DNA of 64,000 nucleotides from Denitratisoma oestradiolicum (GTDB lineage: Bacteria > Pseudomonadota > Gammaproteobacteria > Burkholderiales > Rhodocyclaceae), in NCBI RefSeq assembly GCF_902813185.1, contig NZ_LR778301.1:1-64000 (forward strand), read 5' to 3'. Positions 1-10,392 of the stretch are shown here, in pieces. The notes below the pieces were generated by a model. It was not told the origin of the DNA and did not search any database. It saw only the letters and a program-made list of their open reading frames with translations. The position numbers were made by a program, and so were the translations under genes. Position 1 is the stretch's first letter. Every line of letters starts with the position of its first letter.

Positions 1-245
1 TCGGCCCGTGGCACTCACACCCTTGTCCATCTTCGACGGGCGTGGATGCCGTGGTCCATCGCCTGCCGGGCATTTCCCCGAACAGATGGCCCGGGGCATC
101 AAGCCTGCTGGCCGATCCGGTGCGGCTGGCCTCCCGCCAGGCCGCCGCCGACCGCTACCGGGCCGCCCGAGCCTGTGCTGCCCAGCGCTTCCTCCGACAT
201 CGTGGACCTTGCCAACGCCCTGCCGGAACCCGATGATTGCAGCCC
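1..245 (+). other. Unresolved coding-like remnant at the left edge
   Basis: This stretch has the GC-rich, third-position-biased character of the genes that follow, but no single frame stays open with a recognisable product. Short coding-like pieces switch between frames, for example one rich in Ala and Arg around 105-235. It is probably the 3' end of an upstream gene broken by indels like those in the next genes. I cannot name a product. Confidence 0.3.
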
Positions 246-1166
246 ATGGCTGAATCGGTGCCATTCTCGTCTCCTGGTCATCCCCGTCTTCATGAGGGCG
301 GAAGGCCTGCCCGCCAACCTGCCCTGGCTGCTGGAACAGGCCGCCGTGCCGGGGGTGGAGTTCGAGGTCCTGGTGGTGGACGACGGCTCCCGGACGCCAC
401 TGCCGAAGCCCTTGCCACCCTGGCCTCGGCCGATGCCCGCATCCGGCCCCTCTTTTCACACTGGCTGGCAAGCGGCCATCGCGGCGGGGCTGGACCACGC
501 GCCGGGCGAGGCCGCCATCGTCCTGGACAGCGACCGCCAGCATCCGCCGCAGATGATCCCCACCATGATCGAACGCTGGCGCCAGGGCTTACCGTGGTGG
601 AGGCCTTCAAGCGTCACCGGGGAGAGGCCGACCTGGGCGGCGGCCTGCCGGCGGCTGTTCTATCGGCTATTCGCCCGCGCCTCGGGCATCGACCTGGCCG
701 GACAGACCGACTTCAAGCTCCTGGACCGCAGCGTCATCGAGACGCTGAAGGCCATCCCGAACGTCGGCGCTTCTTCCGGGGCCTGGTGGCCTGGGCGGGC
801 TATCCCAGCGCCCGCCTACCCTTTGACGTGCCGCCCCGGGTGGTGGTACCAGCCGCTGGCCCCTGGTCCGGCTGGTGCGCTACGCCGTGGACGGTCTGAT
901 GGGCTTTTCCGATCTTCCCTGCAACTCATCGGCGGTGTGGGCGCCCTGGGTGTTGGCCGTGGCGGGTTTCGCCGGCGTCGTTGCCCTCTACCAGAAGCTG
1001 GCGGGCACCGCCCTGGATGGTTTCACCACCGTCATCATCCTGCTCGCCCTGGCCAGCGGCGCCCTGATGCTGGGCCTGGGTATCGTCGGCCTCCCTGGCC
1101 CGCATCCACGAACAACTCCAGGGCCGCCCCTACCTGCTGCGCCGACCCGAGGATCGCCAGCCATGA
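246..1166 (+). CDS. Family 2 glycosyltransferase with C-terminal membrane helices, frameshifted
   Basis: Pieces in two alternating frames assemble into a dolichyl-phosphate-mannosyltransferase/GtrB-like enzyme of about 305 residues that would move a sugar from a nucleotide donor to a lipid carrier at the inner membrane. Visible are the N-terminal strand RLLVIPVF, the donor-binding VLVVDDGS, LDSDRQHPPQMIP in the position of the metal-binding loop, and TDFKLLDRSVIE. Two hydrophobic helices follow (about 940-1100) and a basic tail ends with RPEDRQP and TGA at 1164-1166. At least five frame changes lie between 246 and 1100. They preserve family motifs on both sides, so sequence error is likelier than true decay. 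The ATG at 246 has no clear ribosome site and the start is uncertain. The stop overlaps the next start as ATGA. Confidence 0.7.
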
Positions 1167-1479
1167 ACGCCTGGGCCTTCGCCCTGCTGGCCGTCGTCCT
1201 CAACGTTGGCGCGCAACTGGCCCTCAAGCTCGCCGACGGTCGGCTGCTGTCGCTCCCCCTGGTCGTCGCCCTGGCCTGCTACGGCGCCAGCTTCTTCCTC
1301 ACCTTGAAAATCTACGCTGTCAATCCCCTGAGCCTGGCGGCCCCCCTGATGGCGGGCCTGACCTTCCTGCTCACCCCCCTGGCCGCCGTGCTGATCCTGA
1401 ACGAAAGCCTTGGCCTGGCGCGGGTGGGCGGCATCGTCTGATCCTGGCCGGCATCCTCGTCCTGACGCGGGCCGGATGA
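1163..1479 (+). CDS. Small EamA/SMR-type four-helix transporter, frameshifted near its end
   Basis: About 105 residues with four hydrophobic helices: MNAWAFALLAVVLNVGAQL, a second at LPLVVALACYGASFFLTL, a third ending LTPLAAVLIL, and LILAGILVL at the end. The short NESLGL motif before the last helix is typical of the EamA/ArnE/SMR superfamily. The frame breaks at about 1437, where one C seems to be missing from GTCTGATC. Restoring it gives ...GGIVLILAGILVLTRAG and a stop at 1477-1479. Its coupling by overlaps to a glycosyltransferase before and a membrane protein after suggests a lipid-linked sugar flippase-like subunit; this is inference. Confidence 0.65.
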
Positions 1480-3139
1480 AATTGGCATTCCGTGACCCGG
1501 GCCACGCGGGCCTGTCGGGCGCCCTGCTGGGAGGACTCTTTTTCCTTGGGTGTATGGCCCCATTCTCGATCCGCGCCAGATCGCCTGGCTGCTTCACGGC
1601 GACCCGGCCCAGCACTGGGCTTTGCCTTCTTCCGCCACGCCCCTGGACCTGGCCCCAGGGCCTCATCCCGGGCCTGGGGGCGGCACCAGCCTGGTCTATA
1701 CCGACGCCATCCCCTCCTGGGGTTGCTGTTCAAGCCTCTCTCCCCTGGCTGCCGGCGGATTTCCAGTATTTCGGCGCCTGGATGTTGCTCTGCCACCTGC
1801 TCCACGGCGCCTTCGCCGCCCGCATCCTGACCCGCCTGGGCTGCGACGGCACCGCCCGCGCCGCCGCGACCCTGCTGCTGCTCTCCAGCCCGGCCTCCTG
1901 GCCCCGCGCCTACGGCCACGAATCCCTGATGGCCCACTGGCTGCTGTTGGCCGCCATCGACGCCTGGGTTGGCCAACTGTCCCGGCCGCCAGGGCCTGCT
2001 GCTCTGCCTGGGCGCCCTGATCCACCCTTACTGGCTGGCGCCCTGCTCCTCGCGCCCTTCGCCCTGTACCACTGGTGGCGGGCCGGCCTGTCCCCTGGTG
2101 CCACTGGCGGGAACGGCCCTGCTGCTCATCCTGCTGATGGCGGCGGCGGGCTATTCCCATCGCCCGCCCTGGTCAGTTGGCGGCGGAAGGCTACGGCCAC
2201 TACTCGGCCAACCTGCTCACCTTCCTCGACCCCATGGACTGGCAGGTTTCCTGCGCCACTACGGGCGGCCCACCGATGGCACCGGGGAGTGGTCGCGTCT
2301 TCTGCCGCCCTGGGCCAGGCCACCGCCGGCCAGTACGAGGGTTTGGGCCTACCTGGGGCCGGTGTGCTGTTGCTGTTGGCCCTGGCGGCGGGCATGGCCT
2401 TGTGGCGCCGGTCCAGTGGTTCCATCGGTCCCGCCGGCAAGGCCCTGACCGCACTACTGCCCCTGGCCCTCGTCCTGTTTCCTCTACGCCCTCTCGGCCC
2501 GGGTCACCCTGGGAACCGCCGTCCTCACCGATCCCCAACTGCCGGACGGCCTCCCTCAAGCTGCTCGGCATCTTCCGCTCCACCGGTCGCTTCTGTCTGG
2601 CCCCTGGCCCTGCTGCTGCCCTGCTTGCCCTCGCCGTCCTTGCCAGCACTTTTTCCCGGCGCACCCTGGCCCTGCTGCTGGTCGGACTCTGCCTGCTGCA
2701 AGGCGCCGACCTTTCCGCCAAATGGGGCGAATTCCGCCAGCGCTTCGCCTCCGGTGGTCTTGGCCGGCTACCTGACTTCGAGGCGCCGGCTTGGCAAGCC
2801 GCCGCCCCTGTCGGCATCTGGTGGTGCTGCTGCCCCGCACCGAAGGCGAGGACTGGATCGCCCCGGCCCTCTTCGCCGCCCGCCACCGGCAAAGTCTGAA
2901 CGCCGCCTATCTGGCCCGGGCCGATGAAACTGCCCGCCAGCAGGGACGAGGCCCGGCACCGGGCCGACCTGGCCGCCGGCCGGCCGGCCTCCGGCACCGC
3001 CTACTGGATTACCGACGAGGGCCGCCTACCCCGTGCCCGCCGGGCCCTGGCCAGCCGTGTCCTGCGCCTGCCCGTGCCGGTGGGCGAGGGCGGTGGCCAG
3101 ATTCTGATCTCCCGGGAAAGCCCATGCTCGGCACCCTGA
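1476..3139 (+). CDS. Large polytopic membrane protein (DUF6311-like), frameshifted
   Basis: The ATG at 1476 overlaps the previous stop as ATGA. Pieces in all three frames read as a membrane protein of about 550 residues with many leucine- and alanine-rich helices, for example FQYFGAWMLLCHLLHGAFAA, GLLLCLGALIHPYWLA and LAGTALLLILLMAAAGY. The topology (long hydrophobic N-terminal two thirds, softer C-terminal domain ending near 3139) resembles DUF6311-type envelope glycosyltransferase-like proteins. The family assignment is from memory and tentative. Ten or so indels break the frame, the densest damage in the window. The context is an envelope polysaccharide operon. Confidence 0.5.
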
Positions 3140-4104
3140 GACTGCTGCTGGCCCTGATGGTGGCCCTGAGCCACGCCGACGTGCGCTGGTGGGGGCTGAA
3201 TCCCGGCGTCATTGCCGTCGTCGGCTTCTACGCCATTTCCGGCTATGTCATGACGGGCCTGGTGCGTCGCCACTACGCCAGCCGTGCCCTGCTGCCGCGC
3301 TTCTACGCCGACCGTGCCTTGCGCCTGCTGCCGGCCTACTACGCCGTGATCCTGGCGGCCCTGGCCTGGTACCTCTGGCACGGCCCCGACGCCCTGTTCC
3401 TGGTGCGCCTGCCCCTCTGGCGCGACCTCTTCAACCACCTGCTGATCGTGCCCCACAACTATTACATGTGGAACGACGCCGATCATTTCGTCCTCATCCC
3501 CCCGGCCTGGTCCCTGGGCTGCGAAATCCAGTTCTACCTGCTGTTTCCCTGATCCTGCTCTCCGGCGCACGCCTGCCGGTCCTGGCTTTGAGCCTGGGTG
3601 TACCTGGCGGCCTTCGTCGGCCGCCTACCCACCGAGTGGTTCGGCTATCGCCTGCTTCCCGGCGTCCTGTTCATCTTCCTGCTGGGTTCCTGGCTGGCGG
3701 ACCTCCATCGCCAGGGCCGGTGGAATGCTGCTCGGCTGCTGGCCCTTGCTATCCCCATCCTCGCCGGCCTGCTGGCGGCGGTGGGCGCCGGTGCCGGCAA
3801 GACCGCCATCCCCTACAACCCGGAAACCCTGCTGGGTCTGGCCCTGGCCCTGCCCCTGCTGCACCTGCTGGCGCCCCGTCCCGGCAAGGCCTGGGACGAA
3901 CGGGCCGGCGACCTCTCCTACGGCCTGTTCCTCTGCCACTTTCTGGTCTTCTGGCTCTGGCCCGGCGCCGACACCGGACCCCTGGCCCTGCGTGTCCTGG
4001 CGGCCCTGACCCTGGCCTGGCTGATCCACCGCTTCATCGAGGCACCCATTCTGGCCTGGCGCCATCGCCTGCGCGCCCCGGCCGCCGGGAGTCTGGAAAA
4101 GTGA
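3124..4104 (+). CDS. Acyltransferase family 3 (OafA/YrhL-like) membrane O-acyltransferase, frameshifted
   Basis: About 327 residues with roughly ten hydrophobic helices. The N-terminus MLGTLRLLLALMVALSHADV has the conserved His of the acyltransferase-3 fold, followed by FYAISGYVMTG and RFYADRALRLLPAYY, which match family blocks. Later PPAWSLGCEIQFYLL and ERAGDLSYGLFLCHFLVF complete the signature. It would acetylate a surface sugar from the cytoplasmic side. A TGA at 3550-3552 interrupts the frame; one missing C near 3549 and a compensating indel near 3597 restore a continuous protein through VYLAAFVGRLPTEWFG. The start overlaps the end of the preceding gene. It is the last gene of the apparent operon. 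Confidence 0.8.
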
Positions 4105-4115
4105 TCTGCATCACA
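4100..4115. promoter_or_regulatory. CRP/FNR-type binding site upstream of the FecR gene
   Basis: AGTGATCTGCATCACA matches nine of ten conserved positions of the TGTGA-N6-TCACA CRP consensus. It lies over the acyltransferase stop, about 150 bases before the FecR start. A TTGACG -35-like hexamer follows at 4120-4125, but I see no good -10 at the right distance. A second, perfect copy of the site precedes the RTX gene at 7209-7224. Confidence 0.6.
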
Positions 4116-4256
4116 CCTATTGACGTTAAACTATTGTTTGATTGGTCTGGGTCTTCAGGTAAGCCCAAGGCGATGCCCTGGCGTTGAAGAGGATGTACCG
4201 ATGGCGAGGGGCGCGTTTGTGCGCCTCCCAGCCGAGATTTCTGTAGGAACCTGCTT

Positions 4257-5606
4257 ATGACGAGGCTTTCATCTTTCCGTGGTCTGCTCACCGGCGCCTT
4301 GGGGCGCTGGGCGGCGTTCGCCCTGCCCTTGCTGGCGGGGCTGGCCCTGCCAGCCGGCGCGGTGGAGGGCGAAGTCGTCTTCGTGCGGGGCGATGCCCGG
4401 CTCCTGCCCGCCGAGGGCCCGGCCCGCATCCTCCGGGCGGGAGACAAGATCGCGCCCGGCCAGGGCCTGCAAACCGGCAAGGACGGCTACATTCACATCC
4501 GCTTTCCCGACGGCGGCTTCGTTGGCCTGCGTCCGGCCTCCCGCTTTGCCCTGGAAGCCTACGGCGTGGACCCGGCCTCCCCCGAGGGGCTGAAGGTACG
4601 CTACCGTCTGGAGCAGGGCACGGTGCGCACCATCACCGGCAAGGCCATCGAACAGGACAAGAGCCGCTACCGCTTCAATACTCCCCTGGCTGCTATTGGT
4701 GTGAGAGGGACGGATTACGTGGTTCAGGTGACCGACAACGCGGCGCGGGCCTCCGTCAATGCCGGCACCATCGTCCTGGCACCCTTCGGCGCGGGCTGCG
4801 AGGCGGCGGCCCAGGGCCCTGCGATACCATCAACGCCCGTACCCTGGCGGCCATGGGCAACGCCTATCTCGAATACCGGGCCGGCGCCGTGGCGCCGGAA
4901 ATCAAGCAGGCCGCCATGCCCAACGGCGCCCCCACCCTGCCCGAGAGAGCCCAGTCCCCAGAAGCGGGCCGAGGCCGGTGCCGCCCTGACCACCGTGGAC
5001 CCGACGGCTACTGCCACCGCCAACCGCATCAACGACGTGCTCGGTGGCGAGGCCGCCAGCCGAACACCGGCGCCCCCCCCGGTGAGCGAAGTGCCCCCGT
5101 CGGTGGTGGTGCCCGAGCCTCCGCCCCAGGTGACCTGGGGCCGCTGGGCCAGTATCGCCACCCTGTCGCCCACGGTGGCCGAGCAGACGGCCAAGGGCTA
5201 TGAATCCCGCCTCTCCAACCCCCTGTTCGGCCTGATGAGTTCCTCCATGCCCGAAACCTTGCCCAAACAAGGCGTGGCGGGCTTCAACCTGCGGGCCGGC
5301 GAGGCCTATCTGCGGGAGGGCGCCAGCCTCACCCCCATGGTTCTGCGCGACGCCAGCCTGACGGTGGACTTCGGCAACCGCCGCTTCGACACCCGGCTCA
5401 CCGTCAGCGGCGCCGGCCTCGACCTGCCCCTGGCCGCCACCGGCAGTGTGCAATGGCAGGGCTACCTGCTGGGCGACAACGCCCGTTCCACCATGGAAGT
5501 GGTCGGCCTTCTGGCCGGTCCCGGGGCCACCGAGGCGGGCTATCTCTTCGACAAGACCCTGAGCGGCGGCGCCAGCCTTTCCGGCGCCACCGCCTGGCGC
5601 CGCTAG
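4257..5606 (+). CDS. FecR-domain exported protein
   Basis: About 449 residues. An N-terminal signal peptide (basic MTRLSSFRG, hydrophobic ALPLLAGLALPAGA, cleavage after AGA or AVE) indicates export. Residues about 35-180 read as a FecR domain: GDKIAPGQGLQTGKDGYIHIRF, a strand-rich middle, and NTPLAAIGVRGTDYVVQV. The C-terminal half is Pro/Thr-rich and then beta-rich. Residues encoded by about 4812-4965 read better in another frame (MGNAYLEYRAGAVAPEIKQA), so two compensating indels probably lie there although the frame stays open. AGGAA at 4245-4249 serves the ATG. It is separated from the acyltransferase by 150 bases with a CRP-like site and ends before a strong terminator. FecR-plus-TPR outer membrane pairs commonly accompany exported surface proteins, which fits the genes that follow. 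Confidence 0.75.
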   Translation: MTRLSSFRGLLTGALGRWAAFALPLLAGLALPAGAVEGEVVFVRGDARLLPAEGPARILRAGDKIAPGQGLQTGKDGYIHIRFPDGGFVGLRPASRFALEAYGVDPASPEGLKVRYRLEQGTVRTITGKAIEQDKSRYRFNTPLAAIGVRGTDYVVQVTDNAARASVNAGTIVLAPFGAGCEAAAQGPAIPSTPVPWRPWATPISNTGPAPWRRKSSRPPCPTAPPPCPREPSPQKRAEAGAALTTVDPTATATANRINDVLGGEAASRTPAPPPVSEVPPSVVVPEPPPQVTWGRWASIATLSPTVAEQTAKGYESRLSNPLFGLMSSSMPETLPKQGVAGFNLRAGEAYLREGASLTPMVLRDASLTVDFGNRRFDTRLTVSGAGLDLPLAATGSVQWQGYLLGDNARSTMEVVGLLAGPGATEAGYLFDKTLSGGASLSGATAWRR

Positions 5607-5644
5607 CCCTGTTGCGCACAGGCGCTGCTCATCGTCGCCACCTC

Positions 5645-5678
5645 CGACAGCCCCGTTTCGCGGGGCTGTCGTTTTTTT
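5645..5678 (+). terminator. Rho-independent terminator after the FecR gene
   Basis: An 11-bp perfect stem (CGACAGCCCCG at 5645-5655 with CGGGGCTGTCG at 5661-5671), a five-base loop and seven T residues (5672-5678). Confidence 0.9.
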
Positions 5679-5695
5679 CGCCCCATGCCTGGGCG

Positions 5696-7066
5696 ATGAT
5701 TTTCCTTGGGGCTGGCCTGCTGATCTGCCTGCTTGGCCTGGCGTCCGCCGCTTGGGCCGATGGGGCGCCTGCCCCATCCGTCCGTCGCCAACGCCGGGCA
5801 CCAGCGGCCGGCCATGGTGCCCGAGTTCACTCGGCAGCGGGTAAGCTGGGGCGAATGGGCTGCCGCCCTGCCCGAACTGATGGCCCTGGAACCCCAGGGC
5901 GCCATGGCCTGCCTACAACGCCCTGCTGGCCGAAGCAGCCTTGGCCGTCGGTGAAAACGCTCAGGCCACCCTGGCCTTGGAACGCCTGGTGCTGCTCCAG
6001 CCCGACAACGCTGGCGCCTGGCTGGACCTGGCCGTGGCCAGCCTGCAACTGGGCGACCGCGCCAATGCCCAGCGGGCACTGGACCAGGTGGAGCGGGCTT
6101 CGCCGCGCCGCCGGGCATCCGCGCCCTGATCCAGGACCTGCGGCGTCGGATGCAGGTTCAGGCCACCCTGACCGAACCGTCGCGCCACCGCCTGCGGGGT
6201 GGCCTGCTGCTCGGCCACGACAGCAACGCCAACGGCGGCCTGGCCGCCCGCAGCCTGAGCCTGACACCGGGGGCGGGAGTCATCGAGTTGCCGGTGGCCG
6301 ATGACTTCCGCCCCCGCGCCGCCCCTTCTGGCTGCTGACGGGGAACTGGCCACTCGCCAGACCCTGGCCGGCCAGGCCGTGGAAGCCGTCTCGCCCTGGC
6401 CGAAAGCGCTACGACGGCCTGGGCGAATTCGACACCCGGGATATCGCCCTGGCCGGCGCCTGGCAGCGCCCCTGCTCGGCGGCCTGGGCAGTGTGTGATG
6501 GCGGAATGGCGCCGGCTGGACATGGGAGGGCAGCCCTGATCCAGGTGCCGCGTCTGCGCCTGGGCCTGGAATGGCCCCTACCCGACAGCGGCTGCCGCCT
6601 GCTGGGGGCCGTGGATGGCGAATGGCGCCATTACCGTGGCGGCCTGGCCCGCTACGATGGCCGCCTGCTCTGGGGCGAGGCCGGCACTCGCTGCCCTCTG
6701 GCCCGTGGCGCCCTGACCCTGCTGGCCCGTGCCGCCCGGGACGATGGCAGCGCCGAGCGACCGGGGGAAGACACTCGCCGCCAGGAACTGGCCCTCGCCT
6801 GGCAGGGCCCCGCCTTTCGCCGGGGCGAAGCCGTCCTCCTGGCCCAGGCGGGCCGGGCCAGGGACGAAGCCGGCTACAGCCCCCTGATCCGCAACGACGC
6901 CCGGCGTGAGATTCGCCGCTTCAGCCTGCGGGCCGAGCTGGCCTGGCCCCTCGCCGAAGCCTGGCAACTGGTGGCCGCCCTGGAGCACACCCGCCAGATT
7001 TCCAACCTGGGTCTTTTCGGCCTGGAGCAGCGCCTGCTGACGGCGGGCCTGCGCTACCAGCAATAA
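5696..7066 (+). CDS. TPR plus outer-membrane barrel protein, frameshifted
   Basis: Starts with a clear signal peptide (MIFLGAGLLICLLGLASAAW then ADGA). The middle is TPR-like: ALPELMALEPQGAMAC, then ATLALERLVLLQPDNAGAWL and LDLAVASLQLGDRANAQRAL. From about 6170 the protein alternates short beta-type strands (RLRGGLLLGHDSNANGG, RLRLGLEWPLPDSGCRLLGA, RYDGRLLWGEAGTR) and ends in LTAGLRYQQ, a terminal strand typical of an outer-membrane barrel. This layout resembles surface assembly modifier (Slam/DUF560-like) proteins; the assignment is inferred from layout. Several indels (about 5780-5920, 6110, 6330-6490) break the frame. Its place between the FecR gene and the RTX gene suggests a role in surface display of the RTX protein. 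Confidence 0.6.
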
Positions 7067-7202
7067 GGGTCCGGTGAAATGTCGGGGAAAAAGTACAAAC
7101 CCGCGCCAGGGCTGAAATATATTCATGAGCTTTGTTGACAATCCAACGCAAGCCTGTGATTCTACGAAAGGTTTCCCTTTGCTTCGCGGCCCCAGTGATT
7201 CC

Positions 7203-7230
7203 TTAAAATGTGATGCGCATCACATTTTAA
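7203..7230. promoter_or_regulatory. 28-bp perfect palindrome containing an ideal CRP site
   Basis: The 28 bases are a perfect dyad centred at 7216.5. The core TGTGATGCGCATCACA (7209-7224) matches the CRP consensus at every conserved position, and AT-rich flanks TTAAAA/TTTTAA extend the symmetry. A TAGAAT -10-like hexamer at 7251-7256 would put transcription start near 7263, so the site centre would lie about 45 bases upstream, close to a class II activator position. The whole 298-base gap 7067-7364 holds no gene. A weaker TTGACA lies at 7136-7141. Confidence 0.75.
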
Positions 7231-7364
7231 GAAGATGTATGAAGCTAGGATAGAATCCGTATGTTGTGTAAATCCAGATTCGGGGTTTGGCGGGCTTCCG
7301 CCGGGGCCTGGAGTCTTAGGTAGTTTTAGTTTCTTTTGATCCACTCTGTACAGGAGATCACACC

Positions 7365-10283
7365 ATGGCAGTTACCGCAGCAATGCGTACCCAAGTTACC
7401 CAGCTTTATGTGGCCTTTTCGGCCGCGCGCCCGACTCCGAAGGTCTGGGCTACTGGGTCAATGAAATTTCCACCGGCGCCAAGACCCTGGTTCAAGTCGC
7501 CCAAGCGATGTACGACACCACCCCGGCCCGTACCTACTACCCGCTGTACCTGACGAACAACGAAATCGTCACCAACTTCTACACCAACGTTCTGGGCCGC
7601 ACCCCGGATGCCGATGGTCTGGCCTACTGGTCTGGCCAACTCGCCACCAAGTCTGCCGGCCAAGTCATTGCCGACATGATCACGGCCGTGGTCAATTATG
7701 CGGGTACTGACGCTGCCGCCCTGACTTCCCAGACCTTGTTCAATAACAAGGAAGCAGTTGCCGAGTACTACGCCGTGACCCAGCAGGGCAGCGCCACCAA
7801 CGCAACCGCTGCCATCTCCGGCGTGACCGCTACCTCCGACGTCAGCACCGACGCCGCCAAGGCTGCGATCATCACGGCTGGCACTGCCACCGTAAGCGCC
7901 CAGACCTTCACGCTCACTGCGGCTGTGGATAGTGGTCCTTCATTCGTTGGAGGATCGGGCAATGACACCTTCAATGCTTCGGTCGCCGTAAACACTGGTA
8001 CGGGTGTTTATGATGTTGAAACGCTGAGTGCCCTTGATATCATCGATGGCGGTGCCGGTACGGATACCCTGAACTACACGACGGTCGGTGGTACTGCACT
8101 GCCTGCTGCAACGCTGACCAGCATCGAGCTGATTAACGTCGTCTCTGATGGTGCTGTTACTGCTGATGTCCAGAATGCTTCCAGCGTAACCACCTTGACC
8201 GCTAAGGCCGTAGCTAATGCGGTGGACATTGACACCAAGGGCAATGCGACCTCTGTGACTGTTACCGGTACAGCTACTACCGTTGCAATTGACGACAACG
8301 GCGCTACTGGCGCTGACAAACTGGCCACGGTTAGCATCACCGGTAATACCGGCAATGTGACCATTGGTGCGAATGCCTCAACCGACACGCTGACCTCGCT
8401 GACCCTGATCAATTCTGTGAATGGCGATGCCACCGTGACGGCTGCCGCTGGCACGCGTGCCTTGGCGTTGACGCTGAATGGGGTAACCGGTCCGGGCAAT
8501 AACGTGGTCATTACCGATGATACGGCTACCACCTTGACCATCACTGGCACCGGTGCCCTTTCTTCTGCCATTGACCTTCAGGCGGACGCGGCGACGACGA
8601 TTTCCATCGCTGCTGATGAAAAGATTACCTTCGCTGCTATTGATGCCTCCGCAGCTACGACGCTGACGGTCACCGGCGACTCGCTGGTAACCTTTACCAC
8701 CAACACAGCGGCTGATCTTGGTGCTCTGACCACTGTTAATGCCTCCGGTAACACGGGTGGCTTGTCCCTTGGTACTGAGCTTGCTACCGGTGTTACCTTC
8801 ACGGGCAGTTCCGCTGCTGATAGTGTTAAGCTTGGCGCTACCACGAAGACCATCACCATGGGTGATGGTAACGATACAGTAACGCTCAGCGCCAACGTGG
8901 GTACAGGAGGCACCATTGATGCAGGTGCTGGTACTGCTGACGTACTGAGCCTGACCGAAGCATTGGCTGCCAATGACAGTTTGTCTGCAAGCACTACTTT
9001 CGAAGGCAAGATTTCTGGTTTCGAAGATTGGCACTGACTACAGTCACTGGTTCAAAACAGTTGATCTGGCTAATCTGGATGACATTTCCTGGGTTACCAC
9101 AACAGCGGCTACTGCTCTGACTCTGGATAAAATGACCTCGGGGGGTACGGTTCAAATAACTGCAGCCTCTACCGCGGTAACTGTAAATGTTACCGACGCT
9201 GCTCTGGGTGGTCATAACACTGATGTCCTTAACATCGAGCTCAAGGCTGCAACCAGTGGTGGAAACGTTGATTATGGTGCGCTGACGGCAGCGGCTGTCG
9301 AGACCATCAACGTTAACTCCACGCGCTCCGGCACGGTTGTGGCTGCGGATACCAACGAGATCGATCTGACTATTGCCAACGTTGTTACCCTGAACGTTAC
9401 GGGTGATGTTCTTGCTGATCTTGATGGTGCAGCCCTGGCAGGTAATGCTCTGGCGACGGTCAACGCCAGCACCAACACGGGTGGTCTGAAGGTTACGGTT
9501 ACTGGCGCTTCGCAGGGTATTGCGATCACCGGTAGTGCAACCAAGGCCAACACCATGGTCGGTGGTTCTGGCGGTGACGTTATCACTGGCGGCAGCGGTG
9601 TAGATACGGTTGATGGTGGCGCAGGCGACGACCAGATTTCTGGTGGTGCAGGTGCTGATGTAATCACTGGCGGTACCGGTATTGATACCATTGATCTCGG
9701 CTCCGGCGTTGCTGGCGACACCGTGAAATATGGTGCGGCAAATACGTTGCTTGCAGCCAACCGTGATGTGATCACCAACTTCACTGCTGGTGCGACTACT
9801 GCTGACACTGTTACAATTCTGGCAGCCTCAATTGTTGATACCACTGAAGCTGCTGGCGCAGGTGCCGCTACAGCCACTCAGTTCAAGACAATCAGCTCCA
9901 CTTTGGCTGCAGGCGCTGCGACCTTTACGGCAACAGGGTATGATGCTGATACGGGTTGGGTAATGGAGATTGCCACCACGCTGAGTTCGAATGGCGATTT
10001 GTCCTTGACGTCTGCCGCTGGTCTTAACGGGACTGAACTGCTCAAGGCACTGTCAAGCACGACGACTGCATCGACTGGTATCGCATTTACTGATACTACA
10101 GATACCGGTGCAGAAGCCACAGCTGGATATATCATTGCATATCAAAATGACAAGGCTTATCTGTACTATGCGGCTGATGCAGATAATAGCAACAGCTATG
10201 AAGCAACTGAAATTGCGCTGATTGGTACATTTAACGGTGTCACCGCAGGTGCCTTTACGTTTGATAATATCGTTGCTGCTTAA
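7365..10283 (+). CDS. DUF4214 / RTX calcium-binding S-layer-like surface protein
   Basis: About 970 Thr-, Ala- and Asp-rich residues without a signal peptide, as expected for a type I secretion substrate or S-layer protein. Residues 1-130 form DUF4214-like repeats: [20 protein letters not shown] after correction of one missing C near 7413, then [20 protein letters not shown]. The centre is a long beta-repeat of Thr/Ala/Val. Near 9540-9720 come RTX nonapeptides ([33 protein letters not shown]). The end has acidic and aromatic residues and closes with FDNIVAA, typical of type I secretion tails. A second frame change lies near 9026. AGGAG at 7352-7356 serves the ATG. Base composition is clearly less GC-rich than upstream, largely from amino-acid bias. 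An ideal CRP palindrome lies 140 bases upstream. Confidence 0.8.
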
Positions 10284-10338
10284 TTTCCCCTGAGACAAGT
10301 ACCTGCCCTCGGGTAGGTGCTTGAGGTGGAAGCCATTG

Positions 10339-10373
10339 AAACCCTGTCCTTCTCACGAGGGGCAGGGTTTTCC
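10339..10373 (+). terminator. Terminator after the RTX gene
   Basis: Stem AAACCCTG(T)CC at 10339-10349 pairs with GGGCAGGGTTT at 10360-10370 with one mismatch, ending in TTTT. A weaker imperfect hairpin at about 10299-10320 precedes it. Confidence 0.75.
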
Positions 10374-10392
10374 ATAAGGGACTTGCGGACAC

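Noticed and set aside
4812..4965. FecR gene as a fusion with a separate domain
   Set aside because: The odd segment is better explained by two compensating indels, since an adjacent frame gives more natural protein.
9026..9037. Two separate RTX genes
   Set aside because: No start signal at the second part; composition and repeats continue, so one gene with an indel is likelier.
7768..10135. Long open frames on the minus strand opposite the RTX gene
   Set aside because: They come from the repeat-rich low-stop composition of the sense gene and have no ribosome sites or families.
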